Of a DNA stretch of 64,000 nt, positions 24,108 through 36,495 are shown piece by piece. A program made the translations under genes and the position numbers. The stretch is from Siphlonurus alternatus (taxonomy: Eukaryota > Arthropoda > Insecta > Ephemeroptera > Siphlonuridae): the NCBI GenBank assembly GCA_949825025.1, contig OX463785.1, positions 9,239,971-9,303,970 of the forward strand. The letters run 5' to 3'. The number at the start of each line of letters is the position of its first letter. Positions within the stretch are counted from its first letter, which is position 1. The notes beneath the pieces were generated by a model. It had not been told where the DNA came from and ran no database searches. It was given only the letters and a program-made list of their open reading frames with translations.

Positions 24108-24477
24108 GGCTGCTGCAAGTAATTAGAATTAATGTTGCAGGTATAGTATAAACAAATGAATCATAACGGATCTTGAAAGTTCTCCATCTCTAGCAAATTT
24201 AGCCTCCACTCTCTCTTACTTTTCTCAGTACTGTGTGGCGAAGTAGGCAACATATGTACAGTTACAAATATAGAAAAAAAGTTGAATGCATTGTGATCAA
24301 CGCATGCAACTTTTCTTTATTAACTCATGATATAAAAGTGATCATTGTGGGCTGCCAATTTCTTCGCACACTACTGACCGTTCTATGACTCATTGTATTG
24401 TATTACCTTTAATAATTAATACTATAGGTCTGTTCGTAAATGCATAATTGATTCAATAATCAGATGAACCATCTGTA

Positions 24478-24994
24478 CTAGAGGTCTGCACAGGCCTGAG
24501 CCTGGCTTGTGGGCCTAGGCCCGTCCATATCCGTGGGACTCAGGCATCGGCAGTCTGCAAACGGGCCAGGCCTAGCTATTCCTCGAATTTTCAATAGTAC
24601 AGTACGTAATGTATCTTTTTGTTTTTGGTATTTTTGCCAAAGAAAGAAGAAGAAGTAAGCAAAACAAGCTTATAAAACGATTTCTTGTCAGTTTTATAAT
24701 GTGTTGTAAAGCACAGAAATAAAAAGGCAAGCCGAGGTTGAACTAAGGCTGGGCCATGAGCCGGGTCGTATTGTGAAGCAGGTTAGATTAGATCAGATTT
24801 CACGGTCTGCGGCAAATGTGGCTATACCACGGTGGCACGCAATGTATTACTCAACGCACTTTTAAACCCCTCGTAACTCTCCGCCCCCACCACCTCGGAC
24901 GGCAAAAAGTTCCACTCCCTCACTGTTCGGTTTAGAAAAGAAAACTTTCTCACATGGGCCGGGCCTCGAAAATCCAGCCCGTACAGACCTCTAG
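24478..24994. mobile_element. GC-rich terminal-repeat MITE with nested retroelement
   Basis: The ends CTAGAGGTCTGCACAGGCC and CAGACCTCTAG pair, followed inward by GGCCT-rich words. Its right part is split by a non-LTR retrotransposon fragment (24783-24958). Confidence 0.65.
24783..24958 (-). mobile_element. 3' end of a non-LTR retrotransposon (RT C-terminus)
   Basis: On the minus strand the frame reads RKFSFLNRTVREWNFLPSEV, then YEGFKSALSNTL and a stop. This is the familiar C-terminal signature (SF..RT...WN.LP...V...S...FK) of reverse transcriptases of Jockey/RTE/CR1-type LINEs. After the stop comes a short tail with TCTAA repeats. It is 5'-truncated, so it is a dead copy. Confidence 0.75.
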
Positions 24995-26473
24995 TCTGTA
25001 AAAGTAACATAGGAAAATAAAATACAATCTACCGCCACTTTATTTTGTATTTAAGAACAGATCTAATGGTTTGTTATGTTTTATATTTACTTCCGGCTAC
25101 TTCCAGATGAAAAAAATAAAAAAAATAGTCACAGCATTATTTGTAATGAATACAATACTGTATGCATACACTTATGTTATGTATGCATACATTATGCTTA
25201 GTATGATTCTACGATACAATGCAGAAATAAAGAATTTCAATGCATACTTACACATAGTTATGATACACTCACTTGACTGACTTGACTCATCACAGTCATC
25301 ACCAACACCAAGTTTGCTGATAAGAAAGTTCAAGACTTCTTATGTGTATTTGTCAAAAGTCAAAAGAATGTACGCAATGTTATAAGATTCATAGTATGAA
25401 CACATTAGCATAAACAGTTTTTTCATAATTTACCGGTAAATATAGTTAAAATAACCGTTTATGTTAGCCTACCGGCAAACCGGAAATTAAGGCTAACCGC
25501 GGTAAAATGGGCACACTGGTTCAGCATGCAACATTGCAATATAATAAAGCTCAAACTATACTTAGAAGATGACGTAGATTACCTTTAACTCAAAATGAAA
25601 GGATATTGCGTAAAGCATTGCTAATAAACAGAACGTGCAAAAAAATTAACCGCGGTAAACAATACGTCAATCAAGGGCGGAGAAAGTGCGATGCGATTTT
25701 GTAATCACGATTAATCTAATTTAAACCACCAAAAAATGTAATTTATACAAACCTTACTATATATTTTGGGTCCAAGATGCGTATGAAAGGTCTGGAAGTA
25801 CAGATATTGAAGTAGAAAAAGAGTAATTACAGATTTTAACGAGGTAAATACACGACCTCGTCTGCCCGCCTGATTGATGATTATTGGAGGAGTAGCCAAC
25901 GTAATAAAAATAAACTACTAGAACAACATACTACTTCTCCACTTTTTAATTTGAACATTTACTGAAAATCGTAATAATACATTTTAAAATTAAGCTAAAA
26001 ACAGTTATTTGATGTCAAAATTTAATAAAAATTATTATTTATTTGAAAAAAATACTATGATTATTTAGCAAAATTTTTGTTATGTTTACATTTTGATTCT
26101 AGTAAAATGCGTGATTATTTGGACCATAATCACACGAATAAAATAAAAAATAAAATAGAAATTTTGTATTGCATAATCATTAAATTAATAGAATTTTAAC
26201 TTTTAATTAAATATTTAATTAATATTGACTCTAAATATAGATTAATGGGAATTTATTTTTAAACAAATAATATTGCGGGTGTTTCGCAAGGGATTGTGGG
26301 TAAAAAGTCGTCTGCACCTCTGCATCGAATGCGTCGCTGTCGGTGTTTTGACAGTTCCGTTTATATTCGTGCTATTATTTATTTACCACAGAATATAAAT
26401 CAATGGTGATAGTGCTTTTCTAATAAAGTAAGATAATTTAGACATTTTAGTGTTGTGAAAACTATCAAGAAAC

Positions 26474-26522
26474 ATGGGAAATATCTACACTGTTGGACCA
26501 AATGAGGCGCTCATCGTATCAG
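26474..26522 (+). CDS. Flo2: Flotillin-2, first coding exon
   Basis: The exon encodes MGNIYTVGPNEALIVS plus the first base of a Gly codon and ends at a gtaaaa donor (phase 1). This is the invariant N-terminus of flotillin-2 (MGN.HT.GPNEALVVSG in fly and human). Gly2 is the myristoylation site. Position 4 is Ile as in Drosophila, rather than the palmitoylated Cys of the human protein. Flotillin-2 is a membrane-microdomain scaffold of the SPFH family that forms hetero-oligomers with flotillin-1. The next exon should start with GCCGSD and contain a GGWAWAWW stretch. I found no such exon in the remaining 37 kb, so the intron continues past the window. Confidence 0.93.
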
Positions 26523-29500
26523 GTAAAAAATGTTATTTTTATTTATTCAATATTTTCAGCTGAAATCCTCAATAAATTAGTCTTATACATGTTTTAATTA
26601 AAGCGAAAATTTTATCAAAGTTTTCATTAATTTACAAGGATAATTTATTGTTTAAATTAATCAATTGAATGCCGGTAAGAAAAAGAAGGCGTAGCCTCTC
26701 TTATTTTGTCAAATGGGACTTTTGATTATGACATAGAGCAAATTGGTTTTAGAGTTTATTTTAATTTATTTTTTAAATATTATGACATATAAATACAAAT
26801 TTAATCATAATTGTATGAAATTTAAAGACACCTTACATCTAGTAAAGGTTAACAAAGGAGAATATAATAATTACTGTTTTATTTTATAATAATATATATG
26901 CATACTACACAGTACGTAGATACATCAATTTTTTTTTATTGCTAGCTTAATTAATTAACACAAAACATCACACTGCACACAATCACACATGATTATTTAT
27001 ATTATGCATAAACTATAAATGCATACATATTTAATTCAATAATTAAGCTACAATTAACTGCATCATTATTACTATTGGGAGATAGTAAAAAGACAGTACA
27101 GTATCACAAACCTTAGTTTACGTATGGAAGACATTTTGAATAGAAAATAGTACCGTTTTGCGTTACGATCTTCATTTTTTAACGATAGGCGCTCAATTAG
27201 AAAAAAACATCACATCCCTAGTTTAGTTTGCCGGTTTATGAGAACGCCACGGCCGTGGGCGCGGCAATCCACTTGCCTAGCGGCCATCCCAAGTATCTAA
27301 TACACTTTTAACCTATTATTAGTACTGACATCATGGTTTAATGTTCATTAATTTAGCGAACTTTAAAACCAGAACAGAAAAGGCACGCTGCCATGATTTT
27401 TGTTAATGTGACGTCACAGGAGCTCGAAATCGATTAATTAAATCGAACCGAAACGAACTAAACCGATCAGCTGAGCTGAAAAAAGGCGTTCGTTTTAAAA
27501 TAAAAGACAGATCGGAATATACGTCTATATACGCCTCCAGAAGCTATAATAAATCCAGAATGTTACTTTTAAATGCGTAAGGGTGCCTATTTTTTTTAAT
27601 TTCACCACTTTTTTTCAAGTTTTTAGCATTTTTGGTGTCGACGTGTTGTCACAACAGCGGCTCCATGCGGCCCCACTGGCCCCAGGCTTTCGTCTGGAAG
27701 AGGTGCAAAGTGGTCGAAGTGGTGGCGACGCGATTTTGAAATCAAATTAAACTTACTTTTTTATACTTTTTTCCAATAGTTATACATATTATAGAAGCAT
27801 GTAATATTTTTAAAAAATTCCATAGTTTAAAATAACCTTGTTGTGGGACATTTTTAAAAAATTAAGATTACTACGCCTTGGCGACGTCTAGTCTGTGATC
27901 TCAGGCGTAATCTAAGGCTTGTTTAACTGTATGTGTATGTACATCCAGAACAGTATAATATAAAATACATAAATTTTAATAAAAAATATTTTATAATTTT
28001 GTACATTGCAGTATAAAGCCAATAACATAATATAATGCATACAGTGCAATATAATTTTTAAATTTCCAATAGTGATGGAAATTAGAATAATAGTGCATTG
28101 CATGCAATTGAAATGAGTTAGTTTGAAATTGTAATTAATAAAGATTCTGATCTCCATATTATATGTGTAATTTACTAAATTATGATACTGTAATTAAATA
28201 AGTTTGATAATTTTATAGTTAATGCAATACATAGCTATAATACTGTATAAAATATGCATGTATACCGTAAACTTCATTCCATAATAAAATTATGCTAAAA
28301 CACGCCCTGTAATATAATATATACCGTACATAATATATTATTATGTTGTATATTAATTACATAAACACATAGATACATTTTAATTGAGTCGAACTTATCA
28401 AAGAGACTCAATTGCATCATGACTGTCATGATTATATTACTTTCTATTAATTCAATTATTGTGTATACAATATACCGGTACTGTAAACATATACCTATTA
28501 AACAACATTTTCCTTTAATATGAAATAATTTTATGTCGATAATTTCATGGGTCAAACGTAATAATCTGAGGCTACAAACAGTTTAAAAATGTAAATTTTG
28601 AATTACAGTACAGTATTTTGTTAGCATTACGTATTTTCAAGTGCAGTAATTATTACAATTATTTACAATATATTGATCAATTTTCACTGCGACAAAAACG
28701 ACTTGTAAGAATATAATATATTCTGTAATGTTAGCAATTTATTAAACAAATATTTGGTGAGAACGAAGGATGGCAAAAATTGACTTTTATCAAAGAACTT
28801 CAAAGATATCCGACTTGTATGACGTAATCTTGATGACGTAATTGCAGTCAACAAAAAAAGGGCTCACAATAAAAAACTCTCCCTCTCCTGCATGCCTCTT
28901 ATAACTCTTAAATCGTTTTAAATTGAATGCAACGATATCGATGTCTGCACGCGGCGCCGTAACGGCCGTGAAGAAATCAATCATCTTATAGCCTAGCCTA
29001 CGATTATTGTCATTGAAGTCTGGTCAGTCTAATGCTGTGGATTTATAAATAAAATAAACATACTACTCTTTTTGTCAGAATTATAGTAACATTGAACGCG
29101 GTGTATACATATTTGAAACTTTTAGTAGTGTGTGTAGCTCTTGTAACGACTATAATGACCCCCAGAGGCAAGATTAGTTTGTCCCTGACCTTTTACTTTC
29201 CTGTTGACTCATTACCCGCACTACAAGAACAAGCTTTTAGTTTGTTAAAATACAAAACGGCCATCTCATATACGTGAAACATAAGATTACACTACAGTAC
29301 TATTTAAAATGTAGCGCAATTATATTATATAATTATGCATAAAGGTTTCAGTGTTTTAACTACATATTATTTAGGAAGGTTTTAAATTAATGAGTTCGAA
29401 ATTCCTTTAAAAATTTATTTATCATATTAAAAGTGAGTAAAAAAAAAAAAAGCTAAATGCTTTTATAAGAAATTCTATTGCAGTTGTCTTTGCATCAGAT

Positions 29501-32500
29501 TTGGTGATCTCGAATACAGTACTATAGTTTTTAAAGTTTTAAAGCTGTGTATATTATTATACAATACCGATAACATGGATTATGAATTAAGAACTGGCTA
29601 CATTTAGATTTTTATTTTATACCTTTAATATTTGAAATAACATATTTGAGAAACATCGGATATATTATTAGCATACGGAGCATGTTTTTTTTTTATTACT
29701 CCATAATCAAGCCAGGCAGGAGATAAGGCCAAAATCGCATACAGTGTTATGAGTTATGAGCAGCATTCTTTCAAAAATATGACGAAGAAAAATATAAAAA
29801 GTAAAAAGTCACATACAGTAAATTCATAAACAATTTTACTCGTATTTTGTATGTGCCATTAAAACGCTTAACAAAATATGATAAAAAAAAATCAGAATTA
29901 GCAGATAATAATTTAAAAAACAGACCAGAAAAAAAAAGAAAACTGCATTTCTTTAATTAAAGAAAATTATTTTTCATTGTTTCTATACTACGTACGGTAC
30001 GTACTTTTCTTACCAAAAAAATATAACTTTCTGTAGTGTAGGAACCCTCCAAGAAACCTTGTAACGTAAGAAAGGGGACTTTAAAGGTTTCACTGAGAAG
30101 TCTTGCATACAAATGAAGGAGGAGGATTAGCCACAGGATACATGGAAATTATATAACACCGTTATTCAAATTTGATATGGTTTGATTGCTTGTATGAATA
30201 GGATGTGATTAGACGGAAGCCTTACAATTTTATCGTAACAATAATCTTAAATTTATTTTTATTGTCCGCGTAAATGTCATGTGTTAATTTTTATTCAGGT
30301 AAAAATGAATGTGATTCATATTAATGGAGGAAATACCTCTTATTATTTAACTTGCTGCATATTGTTCATGGTCTTAATCATAAGTTCATAACAATGGAAC
30401 TGTTTTCAATTAAATAAAAAAAAATTAAATATTAAAAGTGATATTTAATATGACAAATGTTAGTTACTGTATCCTGGTTTGCATCTCACTTATATCGATT
30501 TAGGATTGGAATTTGATACCAAATTTGAGATGAATAGCCCCTATGTATTATAAATGCATTACCACATTAAAAATTTGTATAGCATTCTCTGTATATATTT
30601 TGTATGCAATTTAATATTTGGTATGATGGTATCAAACATAACTTTGTTAATAATATATTTGAAAGGAAAGTGTATTGTATACATTATAATTGAGCTAATC
30701 GTTATCAACAGACGCATAATAAGCATTATTATATAATGAAATTCATTTGCACGACAATAAACAACACCTAAAGCTAAAAATAATCCCTTTAAAGTTACAT
30801 TCATAATATAACGTGAATATATATAAATATTGAATGGTATCACCTACACATTTTGTCTGGAGTGTTGGAAGGTTTTTGCATGGTATGGAGTGCATGCAGT
30901 AGTAGAGTATAGTCTACTGCTTGTGATGTAAGAATAGCTTTGGGCGTTGCTTGGAGGTTCAATAGCGTTTGAGTAGGCTAGAGAAAAAGAAGGGGTGGGT
31001 GGTAGGAGTTGACGAGACGATATATAACGCTGATAAAGCACGCACGCTTTAGGGGAGACTGCCATGCTGCTGTTAAAGGTACATAATGTACACGATGCCT
31101 CTCTTCACCCTTATACATTGTTATATAAAAAAGAGAGTTTATAATGTATAATAGCACTCCATATTATAAAAGCTTGTTAAAATTTAATACTCTATATTTT
31201 TAATTGTTTAGATAGATGTAACTGTATATTTTTTTAAATATATTTATAATTATTTGATGAAATTTTTAATAAAATCTCATTCACCTTGATTCCTCTAATA
31301 TATTATTGGGCGCGATTCACGTAGGAGGTAGCCAGGTTTCTTAACCACGTTTAGCTTAAACACGTTTAACTATAGGGTGGTTTAACACGTAAAACAGGTA
31401 TAGTTAAACATGGTTAAGCTAAACGTGGTTAGAAACCTGGCTAACTGCTTCGCAAATCGTGCCCTATACTTATAATTAAATACATCATTGAGTTAATTGG
31501 TGTTTTAGTTCTCCAAGATTGAGAGACATACATTTATATAGTTATTACTATATGAATGTTTGAATATTAAACATGATAAAGAAAACACTGTATTTTTTTT
31601 TAATATCAGCTGACACATTTTAGTATATAATATTATACGCACACGAAGATCTATAAAATTGTGCGTCACGCTATTACCCCTGGTTGGTATACTTCCCCTC
31701 GATCACGCGTGCTGCAACGGTTGCAGACCTAACAGGCGCTTACTATATGCCCGGACCACCTGTGCTAACATGATTTGTGCTGGATGGTTGGGTAAACGTA
31801 AAGACTAAAAGCATCTGTGCAATCAATTCTTTAATCAATAATGATTGTTTAGGATGATATTTTATGATACTGGTGTATATTATATATATATATATAATAT
31901 AATAATGATAATGATAAAAAATATAAATAATGAATTTATTATTTTTTGTTTGTGAATTTTGTTTGATGTCTCAAGTAAAATTAAATTGATTAAATTTTTT
32001 ATATAATGTTCTATTAAATTTTTATTATTAATGCAATGCTATTCAATCGATATATTTAAGAAATAATGATATTACAGTTTAGTGTAATTTTCTTTTTATT
32101 CATTTCTCCCGCTGTTACTTTTATTATACTTATATTGATTTTATATTTTTATTTTAATAATTTAGTAAATGGATACATACTTGTATAATGAAAGTCATTT
32201 TCTTTTTTAAGTTTTTTATTGAACACAGACGATTAGTATACACTTGTACACTACATCTCGAAACAAAGATTTCGATTGATTGAATATCTATATATATGAT
32301 TGATTCATACACGCTGTAAATTGAGTGTAAATCTAGTATATGTAGTATGAGGTTTAAGGATTTGGAATTTCGGGGGCAGCGAGGGGAGCGATTTTTTTTT
32401 TTATCAACAATTCACATATATATATAATACAGTTATCGTCCAGCAAAGATTAAATTAATAATCTTATGTTGCCGGTGCAAAATATAATAAAAAAATTTCA

Positions 32501-34608
32501 CTTCAAAGAATCTTGAAAAAAATAATTAAAACAAAATGCAGAAAAAATAGTTTTCACAAAAATAAAAAAAACAAATATATATATATATATATATATTCAC
32601 TTGAAAGTAATTCACTTTCATACAATTTAATAAAGAAAAATAATCAACATTGCATTTTTACTATGATAACAAAGAATGTTTCATAATTTTCTTAAGAATT
32701 ACGTTAAAAAGTGTATTTTAGTTATTTTGATTATTTAGAAAAATATGTTAAACAAAAGGTAATAATAGTTAAATCCACCACCGAAGAATTGAAGTTCAAC
32801 ACACCTCCACAGTGAGCGTGACACCGCCACGAAATGGTGCAAGGGTAACGAAAGTTTTGTCTGGAGCTGTACATACATTTCATGATAAATGCAGAAAATC
32901 TATATGATTTGATCTGAAATTGATTTACTATAATAGCAAAGAGAACTGTCAATATTATGCCTGTATGCTGGTGTTTCCCCCGTTACACTTAAAGCGCACT
33001 TGTAGAGGTGCAAATATACAACATGCAGCTTTAATTTACATGTAAGAGTTTAACGTTCTATAGGGACGCCACATGACTGATTTAATTAATCACACCACAG
33101 TAAACGTTAGCTCTTCATAGGAAATGGATTTTCACACCTCTTTATTTGATAAAATTAATGAGAAATTTTATTGCTTTTATTACGCTATCAAATTATTTAC
33201 TAATGCAGTAAATTTGAACTTATTTTAAAAGGAATTTGTGCTACAGTATAAAAATACTTTTTTTTCTAATAATTTATTTTAATCATATTATATTAGTCTC
33301 CAATAAAATAAAACATTCACATGTGTTTTAGCTGCTGAAAGTTAAATATTTTATCGATATTAATGTGTTAATTATATTACGATGGATTAAGTTACGTATT
33401 ATGTTAAATTTGATATTTGATCGTCTTCGATAAAAATGAAAGTGACCTAATTATATAAATTTATAAAATATAATTCTAAAAAGTTTCCATTTATATAAGA
33501 CTTTACACATCAGTAAAGAAGAAAACAATTTCAGACTTCGATAGCTATAAAAAGTTCTGATGTCACCTGTCCATGACCACATATAGTTTGGCCTACGTGA
33601 CGTTTCTTGAAATATTCTGGTAAATATTTAATTATTTCTATAGCCGCAATATAAAAGGGTTAAAGGATTCAATAAAAATACGTCAATATAATACATAAAA
33701 TGGTAACTATTATTTATTGTTCTTTTATTTTTTTATATTTCACATTGAAATATTTTTTTATAATACCAATAAAAATTAACAAACTGAACAATATTTTAAA
33801 GAGTTTGTATATAATATACTGTATAATTATTGAAACATATTTAATTACTATGATTAATCAATATTTATAATAAATTGATTGATAACCATGGCAAAGAGGA
33901 AGGAATAATAATTTTTATCTTGCTTCAATGTATCAAAGTACATATAATTATATTATTTCTTTCATAATGGTAGCCGCATAAATATATTGTTAATATTACA
34001 GTACATAGTTTAGTTTCAATCAAAATGTATTCTCTAATATTTTGATGGTATAATATAGAAGCTTTCACAGCGTGTTTTCAAAACAAGAAGCCAGTAATTA
34101 AAGGTGCACAAAGGTTACCAATTAACATTAATAAAAGAAAACCAAGCATATAAGTGCTCAAAAATAACTAGTGGAAATCACAGATAATAGGAAAGGTATA
34201 TAGTTCTCAGTACATGAAGAGTCTACATCGAGTAAGATTCAGTTTTAGCGAAGTATGAATTTTTCATAAAATAATTACATTGATGACAGTGATGCATTAA
34301 TAACAAATTTTTTTTTAATACTTCTACGAAAAGTGCAAAATTAATAATCAATTACTAACTGGTTTCCATGGTTCCTTCAGTCACAAACTAAACCCAACTA
34401 TGCACTTCCAGGACACAGAAAATTCAAATTAATTTTTCTCTTCAGCTTGAGCCATGACACTATCAACTTAGAGTCTACTTAACACAAAGTGCGAGTATAA
34501 TTTATTATAGCTTCTTTCATTTGACACCTTCCAATGCAAATTTATAAACGATATTGCGTTGTTATAGTATAAGCATCATTGTCATCAATATAATTTTTTT
34601 AAAAAAAA
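26523..34608. other. Flotillin-2 intron, proximal part
   Basis: About 8 kb of AT-rich sequence without a recognisable exon. GC-richer islands occur at about 27636-27750 and 30845-31075, and a fold-back at 31308. Short minus-strand open frames around 28000-30800 are AT-rich and featureless. Confidence 0.55.
31308..31464. mobile_element. Fold-back MITE, about 157 bp
   Basis: The ends GGGCGCGATTCACG and GCAAATCGTGCCC pair. The inner arms carry TAACCACGTTTAGCTTAA and TTAAGCTAAACGTGGTTA. It is flanked by TATTATT and TATA. Confidence 0.75.
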
Positions 34609-36495
34609 TCATGATTTACCATAAGTTTTCTTAATCATATCAGCAGCCTTCTCTCCTATCATATAAGCCGGAGCTACTGTATGAGCAGCTGGAATACGAG
34701 GTATTATACTAACATCAACCACCCTCAACCCTTGTATTCCATGTACCTTTAATTCATGGTCCACTACTGCCAAAGGATCATCTTTTGGTCCCATTTTAGC
34801 AGATCCACATTGGTGTTGTAGTACTGTAGTTAACTGCCTTGCTAGACATCTCCAATAATCGTCAGATCCAAATATAAATATTTTACATGCTGGTATAGGG
34901 GTGCTATGTAAAGTACTATTATATCTCTGAAATGCTTTAGTTTTACTTAATTTTATAATAAATTTAATCCCTTCTATAAGTACATCTAAATCATGTTCAT
35001 CAGCAAAATAATTACCATGCATTATAGGTGCATTATATGGATTTTTATTTCTTAATTTTATCCAACCACGACTTTCTGGTTGCAATGCAATAGGAAGAAT
35101 TGTCCAACCATGTTTATTATTTGTTGATGCATATACTTCATTAAATAATGTGTCAGATATACCTGCACTAGTTTTTAATGCTCTACCATTATCAGCACCT
35201 AAATGACCAGGTGCAAATACTAATTCTAAATCAGGATAATCTTTAGGTGTTCTTGCAATTTTTGTACGAATATTTGCTAAACCTTCAGCACCTCCTGATA
35301 AAGTTAATGGACCTTTTCCATATCTAAAATAATCTGTAACATATTTAAAATTACTTATTAATCGTTTTTCTGTTACACCGACAGAATCATTGACTAAAAA
35401 TGTTAAACCGGTTACAGCAACGTGATCCTGTACATTTTGTCCTACACCTGGTAAATTTTGAATTACCTTTATTTTATGAGATTCTAAATGTTCTCTTGGC
35501 CCAACACCTGATAACATTAGTAATTGAGGAGTATTAACAACACCAGCTGATAAAATTACTTCTTTTTTAGCTTTTACAGACCATATTTTACCATCTCTAT
35601 TAAATAATACACCATAAGCTTTTTTTGTTTGTGGATCTATTAATATTTTTGTTACATGTGCATATTTTGCAACATGTAAATTTGGTCTATTTCTAATTGG
35701 TCTTAAAAATGCCTTACTTGAACTTACTCTACAACCTTTACGCATTGTTGTTTGTAATAATGAAAATCCAATTAAATTTACACCAGAATTATAATCAATT
35801 ATTGGATATCCAGTCTCAGAAGCACTATCTATAAAAGATTTAGATAATGGTGTACTAAAAGGTACTTGTTGAATATCTAAATATCCACCTTTTGAATGAT
35901 AAGGTGAATTTTCAAAAGTTCCTTCTGCATTTTCAGATTTTAAATAATATTTAAAAATATCTTTCCAACCCCATCCTGGGTTACCCATGTCTCTCCAGCC
36001 ATCATAGTCTTTTGGGTGACCTCTAGAGTATACTAAATAATTAATAATGGACGATCCACCCATCCCTTTGCCCTTTGGCCATGAACATCTTTGATCTTTA
36101 TATCCTAAACACGCTCCTTTTTGTGGTTCTGCTCGGTATCCCCAATTATAATGAGTTTGTGTCAATAAAGAACTGAATAATGGGATATCAGTTAACATAA
36201 ACTCGTCTCCACCAGCTTCTAATAATAAAACGTTCCACTTGGGTACTTCAGTCAGACGGTTAGTCACTGTGGCGCCTCCTGGCCCGGCGCCTATCACGAT
36301 GAAGTCGTACTCTGCCCTTAGACTCAGGGTAGGGACGTCGTAGGTTAGTCCTTCAGGGTTTTGGAGCATCCGTTGGTACCGGAAAAGGGTGGAGCCGAAG
36401 AAGTTCAGTGCAGGTTGAGTAAGTGAGAGAGAAATTGTATTGGATAGCAGTAAAAATGTTGTCAGTAGAGTTCGCATTTGTAAGGTCCTCGCCAT
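34609..36495 (-). CDS. GMC oxidoreductase 1 (glucose-dehydrogenase-like, secreted)
   Basis: A single uninterrupted frame of 628 residues from the ATG at 36495. I chose this start because a splice acceptor (tttcag) touches it, and the longer open frame upstream is intron. Residues 1-27 form a signal peptide (LLTTFLLLSNTISLSL). The FAD dinucleotide motif GAGPGGATVTNRL is at 69-81 and LLLEAG follows at 90-95. GMC signature 1 is GKGMGGSSIINYLVYSRG and signature 2 is GVVNTPQLLMLSGVGP. The catalytic His is in HQCGSAKMG (about 561), and the second catalytic position is also His (AAHTVAP, about 605), where insect glucose dehydrogenases usually have Asn. Substrate unknown: sugars, alcohols or ecdysteroid-like compounds are possible in this family. 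A likely 5' exon ends at 36882 (ATG/gtgagt). A minus-strand AATAAA lies at 34501-34506. Confidence 0.93.
   Translation of the reverse strand: MARTLQMRTLLTTFLLLSNTISLSLTQPALNFFGSTLFRYQRMLQNPEGLTYDVPTLSLRAEYDFIVIGAGPGGATVTNRLTEVPKWNVLLLEAGGDEFMLTDIPLFSSLLTQTHYNWGYRAEPQKGACLGYKDQRCSWPKGKGMGGSSIINYLVYSRGHPKDYDGWRDMGNPGWGWKDIFKYYLKSENAEGTFENSPYHSKGGYLDIQQVPFSTPLSKSFIDSASETGYPIIDYNSGVNLIGFSLLQTTMRKGCRVSSSKAFLRPIRNRPNLHVAKYAHVTKILIDPQTKKAYGVLFNRDGKIWSVKAKKEVILSAGVVNTPQLLMLSGVGPREHLESHKIKVIQNLPGVGQNVQDHVAVTGLTFLVNDSVGVTEKRLISNFKYVTDYFRYGKGPLTLSGGAEGLANIRTKIARTPKDYPDLELVFAPGHLGADNGRALKTSAGISDTLFNEVYASTNNKHGWTILPIALQPESRGWIKLRNKNPYNAPIMHGNYFADEHDLDVLIEGIKFIIKLSKTKAFQRYNSTLHSTPIPACKIFIFGSDDYWRCLARQLTTVLQHQCGSAKMGPKDDPLAVVDHELKVHGIQGLRVVDVSIIPRIPAAHTVAPAYMIGEKAADMIKKTYGKS

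Larger units (their letters stand above)
24108..26473. promoter_or_regulatory. Divergent spacer between PP4 and flotillin-2
   Basis: About 2.4 kb between the two start codons, so both promoters must lie here or in 5' untranslated introns. It holds a half copy of an AGGTCTGTTCGTAAAT-type MITE (24426-24477), a MITE with a retroelement inserted (24478-24994), and AT-rich sequence. A GC-richer patch at about 26275-26370, just before flotillin-2, is the likely core promoter region. No TATA box stands out. Confidence 0.45.

Noticed and set aside
30844..31065. 73-aa minus-strand frame in a GC-richer patch
   Set aside because: No recognisable domain. The Ser/Tyr-rich content looks like chance, and the composition is noted separately as a possible regulatory patch.
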